A stretch of DNA of 64,000 nucleotides from Pontiellaceae bacterium B12227 (GCA_029432775.1 JAROAZ010000004.1:186001-250000); one strand, 5' to 3'. Positions 1 to 10,013 are shown, counted from the stretch's first letter. A program made the numbers and translations. The notes: generated by a model from the sequence alone, not told the origin.

Positions 1-10
1 CGGTATTACC

Positions 11-1030
11 TTAACGGTAGCGCAAGGTTGTTCCACGGTTCCAATGGCCGCCAACGGTAACATGATGAGGCATATCGAGCTGGCCAAACTGGTTATGATG
101 GATTCGATCCAGTAACATTTCCAAAGCCAGCTTCCCGCATCCGAACGCATTTTCAATGATGCCGCTGTATTCCCCCTCTTCTTTGGCCGTGCCGAGGGTT
201 ACCAAACTGATGTCTTCCGGCACGCTCAGTCCGAGTTGTTCGAGCCATGGGATAACATTTGAAGGGCTGATGCAGACAATAACATCAGGTTTAGAACGCT
301 CGTACCATTCTCGGAACCCGTCAAATGAAGGCGCAGGGTCCAGCCACGGTTCAATACGGTCGCTCTCCGGCAGGCTTCTCTGCAACATCATATAAGCGGC
401 AAGCCAACGGTTGTCACTTTTGTAGGGGTACGGGATATCCATGATGTATCCGATTCGTTCATAAGCATTTTCACTTAGAATCCGCCTCGTTTTTTCCATA
501 TTCCCGTAATAGTCGGCCGTTACCCAATCCGTAGCCGGAGTAAGCTGATAGATACCGTAACTGACCACAGAAATTTCCGACCAGGCATGGTTCATTTTTT
601 CCCGCCATTTACCGGCAGGAATCATCACCGCACCCCGGATCCCGCGGTTATAGAATATGTCATTCAACCGCCGGGCAGACATTTCGGGTTCACCAATCCA
701 GAACTGTTCCAGTTTGATCCCCAAACTTTGGGCCACTGAAGTGCAACCGTCCACAAACCGGCTTCTATTATACCGGGCCTTCAGTTCATCAGGGGAATCC
801 GTAGCCGTAACCACGGCAATCACCGGCGGGTTATCCGGATCTTTCCCGTTGCGGCGCGCACTCATCAGCGCAGAAACGTAAGGGTTGCGTTGATACCCCA
901 TCTCCTCGGCGGCCCCATGCACTTTTTTGAGCGTCGCGGCAGCCACTTTGGGTGAATTGTTGAGCGCAAGGGAAACTGTGGAGGGATGAATGCCCAACTT
1001 CTTCGCAATATCGCAGACCGTAACCTTCAT
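11..1030 (-). CDS. LacI-family transcriptional regulator
   Basis: A one-component sugar-responsive DNA-binding repressor or activator of 339 residues, the usual length for the family. The N-terminus (residues 1-50) is a classic LacI helix-turn-helix with hinge: VTVCDIAKKLGIHPSTVSLAL, then a GYQRNPY hinge segment. The rest is a periplasmic-binding-protein-like effector domain. The ATG follows a GGAAGAG ribosome site. It lies downstream of, and on the same strand as, a sugar symporter and a set of secreted polysaccharide lyases, so it probably controls that locus. A palindromic site repeated upstream of the lyase genes carries the CG step common in LacI operators and is its likely target (inference). 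The effector is unknown; a breakdown product of a uronate-rich algal polysaccharide is a guess. Confidence 0.9.
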   Translation of the reverse strand: MKVTVCDIAKKLGIHPSTVSLALNNSPKVAAATLKKVHGAAEEMGYQRNPYVSALMSARRNGKDPDNPPVIAVVTATDSPDELKARYNRSRFVDGCTSVAQSLGIKLEQFWIGEPEMSARRLNDIFYNRGIRGAVMIPAGKWREKMNHAWSEISVVSYGIYQLTPATDWVTADYYGNMEKTRRILSENAYERIGYIMDIPYPYKSDNRWLAAYMMLQRSLPESDRIEPWLDPAPSFDGFREWYERSKPDVIVCISPSNVIPWLEQLGLSVPEDISLVTLGTAKEEGEYSGIIENAFGCGKLALEMLLDRIHHNQFGQLDMPHHVTVGGHWNRGTTLRYR

Positions 1031-1264
1031 TCTCTTCCACCCCTTATTCGCTACTCAACAAACACCGTACACGAATCTTACTGCCTTTATCGATTCAAAT
1101 CTATTGTTCCAACATACAGTGTCAACTCTTCACCCGCCGCGGGAAATGCTCCCGCCCATACACTTCCGTTCTATCCGGCCAAGCCTGTTCCGTGATTTCA
1201 CTGCGAGTTAAAATTTCTTCGTGAAAAAATCACCCGATTCCGGAACCGAAGCAACGAGGCCTCC

Positions 1265-1280
1265 ATTCAAATTATTGAAA
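1265..1280. promoter_or_regulatory. Diverged copy of the lyase-locus palindrome
   Basis: ATTCAAATTATTGAAA resembles the exact 15-mer found upstream of the lyase genes (TTTCAAATCGTTGAA) but has a different centre. It lies just past the symporter stop codon and about 235 nt upstream of the LacI-type gene, where it could serve autoregulation. With only one diverged copy this is weak. Confidence 0.3.
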
Positions 1281-1295
1281 TCAAGGATACACGGT

Positions 1296-2696
1296 CTAAT
1301 CCGATTGTTGAGCATGACGTTTTTCTAGCTCAGCTCGAACCTGTTCCGCCCGTTCGGTCGTAATGGAGTATCTTCGAATCAGGAAAAGCGCCAATAGCAA
1401 GGCTGTGGCGGGTATGGCAGACTGTAAGATGCGCAAATAGAGAATGGCCTGAGGATTCTGATCGGCACCTGCCCTTGCATCGAATCCGGTTGCGTTAAGC
1501 AGAAAGCCGGTGAGCAGAAGCCCGAAAGAGATACCGATCTTCATGACATAGCCATAGACCGCACTGAACATTCCTTCGCGACGCGTACCGTTTTCAAGTT
1601 CATCTTCGTCGCAGATGTCAGCCACCATGGACGAGGTTAGAATCCAGAGGCAGGCGAGTCCGGGCGACATGAGTGCCAGGCTGGCCAGTTGCATGTATGG
1701 CCATTGCGGATTATAGGTGAAAAACTTACTCGCGGCACCGATCAAAGCCATCCCCAGGCCGATCATCAGCATCCGTTTTTTCCCGATCCGTGCCGCGACA
1801 TAGCTGATGATGGGCGAGGCGATGATACCACCCATTAGATGATAGGTTGTTCCTGCAATGCCCAGCATAATGGAGGCCGCGCGCTTATCGCCTTCAAAGA
1901 TGTAGTAGATGTTAATGTAAATACCGAGCTGGGTGACCATGAACATTCCTAAACAGCAGAGAATCAGAACCAGCATCAATAACGAGAAACTGCGGTTTCT
2001 GAAGGTGGCCTTTAAACTGGTAAACAGGCGGATCTTTTTCTGCGCAGCCACCTCCCGGGCGAGCCGTTCCCTGCAAAGAATGGCGGGAATCAGGGTGGTG
2101 CATAGTATGACGCCGGCAATAAAAACAGAAACGGTTTTCATGCCATCAAGCGTGTTCTCGAAACGTTCCAATTGCGTGAAGCGGAACTGCCACTGAATCA
2201 TCAGGCCGGCCAACGTGGAAAATACGAATTTAAATGCCATGATCCGGGTGCGTTCGTTGTAGCTTGGGCTCAGTTCATAACCAAGCGCGTTGAACGGCAC
2301 ACTGAACAACGAATAGAACGTATAAAACACCAGGCTGCAGCCAAGAAACCAGGCAAAATAGCCCATATCCGTTTGGGCAAACGGGAAGCTCCACAGTACT
2401 ACAAACAGGCAAGCCGCCCCCATCCCCCCGATAATCATAAAGGGTCTTCGGCGCCCCAACCTTGTGCGCGTGTTGTCCGAAACAGATCCAATGACCGGAT
2501 CGCTGAACGCATCCCAGAGGCGGGATATAAAAATGGCAAGGCTGACCAGAACCGGGTTGATCCCCAGAAAAATATTCAGCACCTGATTGGCCATGTTATT
2601 GACCGCATTCTGCATGAGGGTGTCGCCAACACCTCCGATGCCAAAGGCGGTCTTCTGCCAAACCGGTACAACACGATTTTCCGGTCTTTCAACCAT
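1296..2696 (-). CDS. GPH-family (MFS) sugar:cation symporter
   Basis: A predicted inner-membrane glycoside-pentoside-hexuronide:cation symporter of about 466 residues, close to the family norm of 450-500. About twelve hydrophobic segments are visible, plus the N-terminal family signature SRLWDAFSDPVIGSVSDNTRTR followed by LGRRRPFM. The ATG at 2696 has a GGA ribosome site just upstream; a TTG twelve bases further up is less likely. Members import oligosaccharides or hexuronides with Na+ or H+. Placed between a LacI regulator and secreted lyases, it probably imports the unsaturated uronate oligosaccharides those enzymes release (inference). The exact substrate cannot be read from sequence. Confidence 0.9.
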   Translation of the reverse strand: MVERPENRVVPVWQKTAFGIGGVGDTLMQNAVNNMANQVLNIFLGINPVLVSLAIFISRLWDAFSDPVIGSVSDNTRTRLGRRRPFMIIGGMGAACLFVVLWSFPFAQTDMGYFAWFLGCSLVFYTFYSLFSVPFNALGYELSPSYNERTRIMAFKFVFSTLAGLMIQWQFRFTQLERFENTLDGMKTVSVFIAGVILCTTLIPAILCRERLAREVAAQKKIRLFTSLKATFRNRSFSLLMLVLILCCLGMFMVTQLGIYINIYYIFEGDKRAASIMLGIAGTTYHLMGGIIASPIISYVAARIGKKRMLMIGLGMALIGAASKFFTYNPQWPYMQLASLALMSPGLACLWILTSSMVADICDEDELENGTRREGMFSAVYGYVMKIGISFGLLLTGFLLNATGFDARAGADQNPQAILYLRILQSAIPATALLLALFLIRRYSITTERAEQVRAELEKRHAQQSD

Positions 2697-2775
2697 AGTT
2701 CCAACCAATAAGTTTATCTCAGTTTATCACTCGGCAACCACGAACGACTTTCAACATAATAATCTTCGTTCGACG

Positions 2776-3329
2776 CTATTCTTCTTCCAGTTTAATAAAC
2801 GGAGTCTTCAACCTTTCAGACATAACCGCGATCTCGTTATCGTCACCACGGGCATCCACATTGTATTCGAGCGCGGCCATTGTTGACCTTCACTTCACTT
2901 CCACCAATAGAAGTTACCAGATTATCAATCAAGCATCCGTCTCCCACCAGAGAGAAATGGATAAATTGAATTGAGTCCAGACACGGCACCCCATGTTTAT
3001 CGCCCAGCAGTACCTCTACCCATATCTCATTTTCCAATTCCAGGAAAGAGGTCAGCTTTATGTTCGCCGGCTCGTTTACCGCTACAGTTACATCGCAGGT
3101 AATCAAGATTTTATCACTGGCCGCAGATTGTGCAGGCGAGATCTTCAGGTTGCTGTATTCAAATGGGGTATAGCTTATACCGTGTCCGAAAAAGTAGAGC
3201 GGATCCACAATACGGAGGGATCCCCACCCGTTTTCATTCAGCGCGTCATTTTGTGCGCCCCATGATGCCCTGTATACGATGCGATGCCCCTCAATATTGA
3301 GGCATCCGCCGCTCAGTGACACAAGATTC
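2776..3329 (-). pseudogene. Decayed, chimeric glycoside hydrolase remnant (GH3-like joined to GH2-like C-terminus)
   Basis: The upstream part reads as a GH3 fibronectin-like domain: PLYFFGHGISYTPFEYSNL matches the family PLYPFGHGLSYTTFEY motif. The downstream part switches, at about AVNEPANIKL, to what looks like the extreme C-terminus of a GH2-type beta-galactosidase (GDGCLIDNLVTS, NNGRARI). One frameshift near 2880 stops the first frame. The neighbouring frame continues sensibly as VDARGDDNEIAVMSERLK to a TAG at 2776. There is no catalytic domain, start codon or signal peptide. The 5' end is cut off by the neighbouring lyase gene, which suggests that insertion or recombination of that gene destroyed older hydrolase genes. 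Not functional as read. Confidence 0.65.
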
Positions 3330-6300
3330 TTATTGCTCAATCAACCGGAAGAAGGCTTCTGCTTCGCTTGGGACAATGCTAACCGGTGGAACATCCCCTT
3401 CCGGCACATCGATCCAGAACTCTTCCACAAGATTCGTACGCGACTGCACCTTGAAGCCTCCGCCGATCCAGTTGAAGACCAGGTCGCCGCCGTCCATGCC
3501 GTGCTCGAGCACCGGGGGTTCGGCTACGGGCTGGAACGCGCCGGTTATGCCCACGTTGTCCACCCACAGGTCGTGCCCGCCGGAAGCGTCGCCCGCCCCG
3601 CCCGAAAAGGTGAGCCGGAGCTGCACGGACTCGCCAACGCCAAGAGTGTTGTCGGCCAGCCCGGCCAGTGAATGGTCGATGTTGTCGTGCGCAAAGTTGT
3701 CCCATGCACCATTCACATTGGTGATCTCCTGGGCACCCGAGGTATAAATCACGCCCGGAGTGATTCCGCCGCCGGTCAAAACGCTCAATTCATAAGTTCG
3801 GGCAGCCTTGGAACGGAAGGCGTAGGCATCGAAGTGGAAGGCGTCCAATTCAATGGCCGCCATACCGGCATTGGTGATGGAGAACGTAAGCGTTCCACCG
3901 GTGACCGCGTTGGGCAGTTCAAGGTTTTCATTATCCGCATTCGTTACCGTGCTTGCCGATGGTATGCCCACAAACGTTCCCCAGGAGCCGTCTGCGCTCG
4001 CGCCGCGCTCGTCGGTAACATGCCACGGCCGCACAGGGTCTTCCGAGGTGGTCACTGCCGATGCAGCAATGTCTGTGGCAACCACATTGGCGGCGGGTGT
4101 TGCACCGCTGTTCCAAATATCCCAACCGGCGATCAGCTCAACGACCGGAGGTGGAAGCGGATCACCCACGAGGATCGTGCCGGTTCCGGTGAACACTGCG
4201 TTGGCTCCAAGAGCGTTGAGCCCTGCCGCGCTATAGGTTCCATCCGGCACGGCGGCAGCGCCAAACACCAGGTTGGAGACCGTCCAATCATTGGAACCGA
4301 AATCGACTTCCGCCGTTGCGGAGTCGGCCACCGCCAAAGATGCCCCCGAGCTCCAATCCCCGGAAATCCGCAGCTTGCCCTCGGCAAGCACTTCAATATC
4401 GGCCGCACCGACCGCACCTCCGTTTTCAAACGTGAGCATACCAATGCTGCTTTCCCAGACCCCGGAAAACGTATTGTTGGGGTTGGCAATGGTGCAGGTG
4501 TGCGGATAGGCGGAGGTGCCGGTGCTGTGCAGCACTCCAGTGCCGCTGATCTTCGAAGAAATGCGGATGTTGCGCGGCCCCGTGGCATTGCCGTAGCCGG
4601 ACAGCCTGGTGAACCCGTCGTTCTGAAGCGTTCCGTCAAGGTGGTTGGCAATGTTGTTTCCGGTTCCGGCGGAGAGGTTCACGAATTTGCCCGACGTCCC
4701 CCCGGTGGCGATCAGGTCGTTAACTGTGGTGGATTCCCCCAACTCGTGTTTTGCACGGAACTGGAACTTGCCGCCGCCCTCAACCGTCAAAGACGCCCCG
4801 GGAAAAACTGATGTGCCGTTTTCACTTTTAAGGTTTCCCGTATCCGGGACCACATAGTCCGCCCAGGAATGTGCGGGCGAACCGTCCGACCACACACTCC
4901 CATCGGTCAGATCCACCGGTGTTCCCAACGTGGTCAAGGTAATCACCGGTTGGACAACCGGCGATACCGACAGGTCGATGGAATACATTTCCTTCGACGA
5001 CCCGGGCTTGGCGGCTAGGATGCTGAGAATCCCTGCAGTTTTCATTCGGCTCTCATCGAAAATGGCATCCCCGGCAAAATTGCCCGCGTCCCCGTCATAG
5101 GCCAGTGCCCAGTCGGTAAAACCGTTGCCGGGTGTGGCCGCATAGATCTTCGCGCTGGATGTAATCAGGTAAACGTTGTTGTGCTGGTCGGTTGTGATCT
5201 TGTTCCGGGCGGAAGGGATCGAGGTTTCATTATGAACCCAGTTTCCTGACGTATCGCGGTAGATATGGAGGAAGTTGGAACCTTTCCTCTGAACAACATG
5301 CACGCGGCCGACGGAATCGACCGTCTGCCCGGTCTGGTTGTACAAGCTGCCTTCCGCATAATCGAGAACCTTGACGGGCGGGCTGTTCGAGAGCGTCATG
5401 GGGTCGCTGTTGACCGTGCCGGCCTGCTGGCCGGCATTATTATGCCACGTGGTTCCGGAGTTATCGCTGTAAGCATACATGAAATTGAAATTCTTGCCAT
5501 CGGTGGTGCGCCAAACCCAACTGGCATGCAGCCGGCCTGCGTCATCATAGCCGATGCCATGCAGATAGCCGTTCAGCTTGGTCAGCTCGCCGGCATTGTT
5601 GTGGTAGAGCACCAGCGTGCCGTCGATGTATACCCCATGGCTCGTCCATTGGTGCGTGGTTTGGCTGTAGGTGTAGAGCATGCTCTTTCCCGCAATCGCC
5701 GAACCTTTGCGCCGCACAAACTGCAGGTCGCCGTTGGGCTTCGGAAAAAACCGCGGATAGGTCAGCCCTGTTGTGCGTCCCATATCCAGCCCCGGCAGAT
5801 TGTCCTGCACCGCGTTGAACTTGCTTGCGACCCAGCTGTGCACTTGCGGGTTCGTTGCAAGACCCTGAATTGAAATCCGGTAATTGAGGTCTTCGTTATG
5901 GTGGTCGAATGCCAAATGGATGGTTCCATCACCCTCACAGATGCCAATGCAAATGACATTGTGCGAATCGTTTTTGGTCTGCGTGTAATCGGTGAGCATG
6001 ATGGTTTCCCACGCCCCGGAGGGTAGCGCACGCCGCCCAACCGTGACATACCGCTGGGCTGTGTTTGCACCGATGGTCGAATAATACACGCAGTACTGGT
6101 AGCCGTTAAAACTCACGATGGCATCGTCCTGGTGGGGGCGCAGGTTCAGCGGCGTCGTCGCATTCTGGGTTTGCGCACTGTTGCCGATCAACGATTCCCC
6201 GATTTTTGTAATCGAAATCTGTGCAGATAGACGGGCGGGCACCAAGGTCAACAATGTCGCCAAAAGCACCAAAAAGTACTGCCGGAATAACACCACTGCA

Positions 6301-6332
6301 ATCACAGGATTTGTGGCAGACTTATTTATCAT
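3330..6332 (-). CDS. Secreted BNR-fold polysaccharide lyase, PL24/PL25-like (lyase A)
   Basis: A secreted protein of about 1000 residues. The ATG at 6332 follows GGAG with good spacing and starts a clear signal peptide ending LVPARLSA. Residues about 40-450 are a BNR_4-type beta-propeller, the fold of PL24 and PL25 ulvan lyases. The motifs SHNVICIGIC, then DGTIHLAFDHH, then TYPRFF, then VRRKG give the quartet H124, H144, Y192 and R208. The 20-residue His-His and 16-residue Tyr-Arg spacings recur in lyases B and C. Next come an autotransporter-type beta-strand repeat region (about 470-730), a GWDxW module (about 735-930) and a C-terminal tail ending FFRLIEQ. It starts 19 nt after the preceding gene's stop and is probably co-transcribed with it. 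Likely substrate ulvan or a similar uronate polymer (inference). Confidence 0.8.
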   Translation of the reverse strand: MINKSATNPVIAVVLFRQYFLVLLATLLTLVPARLSAQISITKIGESLIGNSAQTQNATTPLNLRPHQDDAIVSFNGYQYCVYYSTIGANTAQRYVTVGRRALPSGAWETIMLTDYTQTKNDSHNVICIGICEGDGTIHLAFDHHNEDLNYRISIQGLATNPQVHSWVASKFNAVQDNLPGLDMGRTTGLTYPRFFPKPNGDLQFVRRKGSAIAGKSMLYTYSQTTHQWTSHGVYIDGTLVLYHNNAGELTKLNGYLHGIGYDDAGRLHASWVWRTTDGKNFNFMYAYSDNSGTTWHNNAGQQAGTVNSDPMTLSNSPPVKVLDYAEGSLYNQTGQTVDSVGRVHVVQRKGSNFLHIYRDTSGNWVHNETSIPSARNKITTDQHNNVYLITSSAKIYAATPGNGFTDWALAYDGDAGNFAGDAIFDESRMKTAGILSILAAKPGSSKEMYSIDLSVSPVVQPVITLTTLGTPVDLTDGSVWSDGSPAHSWADYVVPDTGNLKSENGTSVFPGASLTVEGGGKFQFRAKHELGESTTVNDLIATGGTSGKFVNLSAGTGNNIANHLDGTLQNDGFTRLSGYGNATGPRNIRISSKISGTGVLHSTGTSAYPHTCTIANPNNTFSGVWESSIGMLTFENGGAVGAADIEVLAEGKLRISGDWSSGASLAVADSATAEVDFGSNDWTVSNLVFGAAAVPDGTYSAAGLNALGANAVFTGTGTILVGDPLPPPVVELIAGWDIWNSGATPAANVVATDIAASAVTTSEDPVRPWHVTDERGASADGSWGTFVGIPSASTVTNADNENLELPNAVTGGTLTFSITNAGMAAIELDAFHFDAYAFRSKAARTYELSVLTGGGITPGVIYTSGAQEITNVNGAWDNFAHDNIDHSLAGLADNTLGVGESVQLRLTFSGGAGDASGGHDLWVDNVGITGAFQPVAEPPVLEHGMDGGDLVFNWIGGGFKVQSRTNLVEEFWIDVPEGDVPPVSIVPSEAEAFFRLIEQ
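4283..4295. repeat. Near-copy of dispersed TTCCA-N5-TGGAA palindrome
   Basis: GTCCAATCATTGGAA inside the lyase A coding region, one outer base off the exact consensus. The aligned position in lyase B (about 11811-11825) is also a near-copy. Confidence 0.4.
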
Positions 6333-6351
6333 GAAAACTCCATCTAGCTTT

Positions 6352-9300
6352 TTACTGCTCAACCAACCGGTAGAAGGCTTCCGGATCGGTCGTAGAATTT
6401 GTTACCGGCGGGACATGGCCACCGGGAACATCCACCCAGATCCCCTCCGTCAGGTTGGTGCGGGACTGCACCTTGAATCCGCCTTCGCTCCAGTTGAAAA
6501 CCATGTTACCACCGCTCATGCTGACGTCAAGGACAGGCGGATCGACTGGAGGAACGGTGATCACCTGTGAGACGGCCACATTGTCCACCCACAGATCATG
6601 GCCGCCGGAGCCATCACCCACCCCACTCGAGAAGGCCAGCAGGAATTGCACGGATTCACCTGCTGCAAGGGTATGGTCGGCAAGTCCTGTCAAGGAATGG
6701 TCGATATCGTCATGAGCCAGGTTGTCTGCACCTCCTACTGAGATCTCATCGTCAGCTGACGTGTAAATCGTCCCGACCGTAATATCACTGCCGGCCAGCA
6801 CGCTCAGCTCATATGCTCTGGCCGCTTTGGTGCGGAAGGCGTTCGCATCAAAGTGGAATGCCCCCAACTCGATGTCTTCCATGCCATTGTTATTGATCGT
6901 GAACGTGATGGTTCCACCGGTAGTCGCATTGGGCAGCTCAAGGTTTTGCCCAACCGCCACGGTCGTGTCCGCCGCAGGCGGCCCCACGTGGGTTCCCCAT
7001 GAACCGTCAGCGCTGGCACCCCGTTCGTCGGAAGTATGCCAGTTCGATCCCTCGGAAGTCGTCGCAGCTGACGCAGCGACATTCGGCGCGAGTACGGATG
7101 CAGTAGGCGCACTGCCACTATTCCAGACATCCCAGCCGGCAATGATCGCCGATGCCGGCGGAGGAGGCGCAGCGCCGACGATAATCGTTCCGCTTCCGGT
7201 AAATACCGGATTGGATCCCAACGCATTGAGCTGCGCCGCGGTATAGGTTCCATCGCCCGCGGCGGTTCCGCCAAAGTCCAGGGTGGTAATGTTCCAGGCA
7301 TTGGAACCCAGCTCCACAGAAGTGGCCGCGGTGTCGGCCACCGTCAAATTTGCATACGTACTCCAATCCCCTAGGATTCTCAGTTTACCGCTATCCAGCA
7401 CATGTATATCTGCCGCCCCAACCGCACCGGCATTGTTGAATACGAGCGTGCTGTCGGCCCCTACTTCCCATGTGCCGGAAAACGTGTTGGCGGCATTATC
7501 TATAATGACGTTTTCCCCTCCATAACCCGCAGACCCTTCCCACGCCTGGATACGCCCGGAACCGTCGATTGTTGACAGGATCTTTAAGCTGCGGGCAATG
7601 GTGCCTCCGCTGTAGGCATGGTAGGTAAGGAATTTGGTGTAGCCCGAATTCACAATGGTTCCAGAAAGCACATTCGTCAGGTCGTTGCCGGTTCCGGCAG
7701 CTAGCTGAGCGAATTGGCCGGCAGCAAAACTGGTTCCATTGCTAAGCACCAAGCCATTCACCGTCGTGGACTGGCCCAGATTTTCCTTCGCCCGCACCTG
7801 GAACTTGCCATTGGCGAGAACGGTCAGCGAGTCCCCAGGAAAAGTTGATGTTCCATCCTCGCTTTTCAGGTTTCCAGTGGCTGGAACAATGTAGTCCGCC
7901 CCTGAATGCGCCGGCAAGCCATCCGACCAGGTCGCACCATCCGTCAAATTCACTGCCGAGCCGAGTGCGACCATCGTAATCGTGGTTTCGACCGGAGGTT
8001 CGGCGCCGTCGTAGAGGAGCATGTCTTTTATTTCCACCGGCGTGGAATTTTTGTCTCCGCCGTTATTGGCCCCGGTCAGCCACCAATAGATCATCCCGGC
8101 ATCGGAGCAGTCGTATTTGCCGGTTTGGAAACCGACGACGCCATCCGCTTCAGCATATTTGAGCTGGTCCAAAATCCAGACCATGGCCGAATCGCTGTGC
8201 CCTTCAGCCCAGTCCCACAGCCCGGAGCTGATGAGTACCTGCAAGCCAACATTCTGGTCGCCGATTTGATGCTCGGTGACGCCGAAATCAAGAATCTGCT
8301 GCCAAGTGAAGAAATCCCCGCTGTCATCGTTTGCCGGATGGTGGGATACCACATGAACATGCGGGATCGCCGATGCGTTGGCAGCCTGAAGGGCATACCC
8401 GATAATATCGGGTTCTCCCGCTTCAATAATCCAGAGCGGGTCGGCAGCGGTTGAGGCGTTGATCGCCGCCGCGAGATTGGCAACCGCCTCTGTTTGGTTG
8501 GAACGGCAGTTATAATAATCCGAGAGGTTGTCAAACGGTCCGAAGAAACCAATTCCTTCGCCGGCCGTCTGATGCATATAACTCTGGCGACGCAGCTCAT
8601 CCGCGGCAGAAATATTGCTGGCCTTAACCAGATCGCATGAATGGGAGAAATGCACCAATCGATCCTGCAATTCAGCGCCATGGAGAAGCCCGAACACAAC
8701 CGCATTGGCACCAATGTCATCGGGATCCGGCGAGTTGCCGTCTGCAACGTAGGCCAACCGGCCGGCCGGCGGTTTTACGAGGGAGGACGTCAGTTCGAGT
8801 TGACGCCAACGGCCGCGCGCCCAGGCCCATGGCGGGCCGACGGTATCTTCCGGCACCACACCGTTCGAGTCTGCGTTCGACTCGATTGCAATGGTATCCC
8901 CGTTATTGATCGGGATTCCGACCCACATGTGGGTATCCGGCTCAAGATCCAGGGGTGAATCCGGAGGATCATAGACATAGGCATTTGTATAGGTCCCGGC
9001 AACGGAACCGTTCACGAGCAGGCGGTAGACGGATTCGCCGTCTTCTTCCGTAAGTGTGGTGATGGTTACATCATAGCTTCCCGTTGTTCCATCAAAGGTT
9101 CGTTCGGCGCGGGCAAAACCAACGCGGTTGGACTCGAACTGCGCCGCGATCCCCAGCGCGTCGTTGCCGTTGTCTACATAGTAATCAACATCGCCGGCCG
9201 TGATGTTCGGGAAGTCCGTGGTTGCATCGTAGGTATACTCCGCGCTCGTTGCAACCGTCCCCGACTCCGGGTTGCTGAGGTTCTGCGCCGCAGTTTTCGA

Positions 9301-9936
9301 CACTGATGTGTGGCGGAACATGAGGCGGTCTATTCTGAAGTACCTTGAACGCCCGGAAACCACCAGCGTGTAGGTTTCGCCCGCCTTGAAATCATAGACA
9401 GCCACCCGCTTGTTTGACGACCCTCCAGCATCAAGGTTTCCATTGCCGCCGGAAGACAGCTCCCCGTCTTCCCATCTCCAGGATTCAACCGCCCCTCCAA
9501 AATATTTGGTGTTGCTCTGCAAAAGCGTCAGAGATGCGTTGTCGCCATGGCTATCCCATGGCGCCGGGCCGGCAGTATAATCCCCCTCGACCCGGACATA
9601 ACAATCGTTTGCCACATCCGTGCGTCCATCATGCATTTCCTTGGCACAGCGCATGTGCAGGTAATAGAGGCCGGCCTGATTGACCTTGAAGGTAAATTCA
9701 AGCGGCGAGGTTGCGGGACCGTTTTCAAAAGTGTTGCCATCAAACTTTAAATACCCGCTTCCTGTATAACCGGACAGCGCGGTTTTTTGCTCCCAGAGGC
9801 CCAGCGGAGACTCCGTGTTCTCCATCTCCATGATCACCAGGCCGCCGGATTCGTTGTAGACCGCGGCGTTGATGCGGGCAACGCTGCCAAACAACAAAAC
9901 CATTAAAACTGCTGCACGCACAAAGTTCTTCATCAT
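6352..9936 (-). CDS. Secreted multidomain protein with nucleoside-hydrolase-like domain
   Basis: A secreted protein of 1194 residues. The start is supported by AAGGAG 6-7 nt upstream, and a signal peptide ends near VARINAA. Residues about 27-210 and 220-385 look like two beta-sandwich carbohydrate-binding modules. Residues about 393-640 begin VADGNSPDPDDIGAN, resembling the Asp-rich calcium and substrate loop of nucleoside hydrolases (D399, D404, D406, D407). They continue with VHVVSHHPAND and a Trp-rich end, like the DUF1593-type secreted branch. Then follow an autotransporter-type beta-strand region, a GWDxW module and the shared C-terminal tail (FYRLVEQ). The catalytic role is unproven. 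It leads a unit with lyase A, so it may remove a side group or hydrolyse products of the same polysaccharide. Confidence 0.6.
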   Translation of the reverse strand: MMKNFVRAAVLMVLLFGSVARINAAVYNESGGLVIMEMENTESPLGLWEQKTALSGYTGSGYLKFDGNTFENGPATSPLEFTFKVNQAGLYYLHMRCAKEMHDGRTDVANDCYVRVEGDYTAGPAPWDSHGDNASLTLLQSNTKYFGGAVESWRWEDGELSSGGNGNLDAGGSSNKRVAVYDFKAGETYTLVVSGRSRYFRIDRLMFRHTSVSKTAAQNLSNPESGTVATSAEYTYDATTDFPNITAGDVDYYVDNGNDALGIAAQFESNRVGFARAERTFDGTTGSYDVTITTLTEEDGESVYRLLVNGSVAGTYTNAYVYDPPDSPLDLEPDTHMWVGIPINNGDTIAIESNADSNGVVPEDTVGPPWAWARGRWRQLELTSSLVKPPAGRLAYVADGNSPDPDDIGANAVVFGLLHGAELQDRLVHFSHSCDLVKASNISAADELRRQSYMHQTAGEGIGFFGPFDNLSDYYNCRSNQTEAVANLAAAINASTAADPLWIIEAGEPDIIGYALQAANASAIPHVHVVSHHPANDDSGDFFTWQQILDFGVTEHQIGDQNVGLQVLISSGLWDWAEGHSDSAMVWILDQLKYAEADGVVGFQTGKYDCSDAGMIYWWLTGANNGGDKNSTPVEIKDMLLYDGAEPPVETTITMVALGSAVNLTDGATWSDGLPAHSGADYIVPATGNLKSEDGTSTFPGDSLTVLANGKFQVRAKENLGQSTTVNGLVLSNGTSFAAGQFAQLAAGTGNDLTNVLSGTIVNSGYTKFLTYHAYSGGTIARSLKILSTIDGSGRIQAWEGSAGYGGENVIIDNAANTFSGTWEVGADSTLVFNNAGAVGAADIHVLDSGKLRILGDWSTYANLTVADTAATSVELGSNAWNITTLDFGGTAAGDGTYTAAQLNALGSNPVFTGSGTIIVGAAPPPPASAIIAGWDVWNSGSAPTASVLAPNVAASAATTSEGSNWHTSDERGASADGSWGTHVGPPAADTTVAVGQNLELPNATTGGTITFTINNNGMEDIELGAFHFDANAFRTKAARAYELSVLAGSDITVGTIYTSADDEISVGGADNLAHDDIDHSLTGLADHTLAAGESVQFLLAFSSGVGDGSGGHDLWVDNVAVSQVITVPPVDPPVLDVSMSGGNMVFNWSEGGFKVQSRTNLTEGIWVDVPGGHVPPVTNSTTDPEAFYRLVEQ
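7291..7307. repeat. Dispersed palindrome TTCCA-N5-TGGAA
   Basis: GTTCCAGGCATTGGAAC inside the beta-strand repeat region of the nucleoside-hydrolase-like gene. Both six-base arms match perfectly around a five-base spacer. Confidence 0.7.
7871..7887. repeat. Dispersed palindrome TTCCA-N5-TGGAA
   Basis: TTTCCAGTGGCTGGAAC, coding, at the ATGNLKS segment. Lyase B has an exact copy at its paralogous position (12294-12310). Lyase A shows TTTCCCGTATCCGGGAC there, which differs but keeps a palindromic core. Confidence 0.7.
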
Positions 9937-10013
9937 TCCTGACTCCTTATAGATCTGCCTCTTGTATGATGTCCTGTTTAGACTGCGGATGTTGGCAGAT
10001 CAATGACGGCCGG

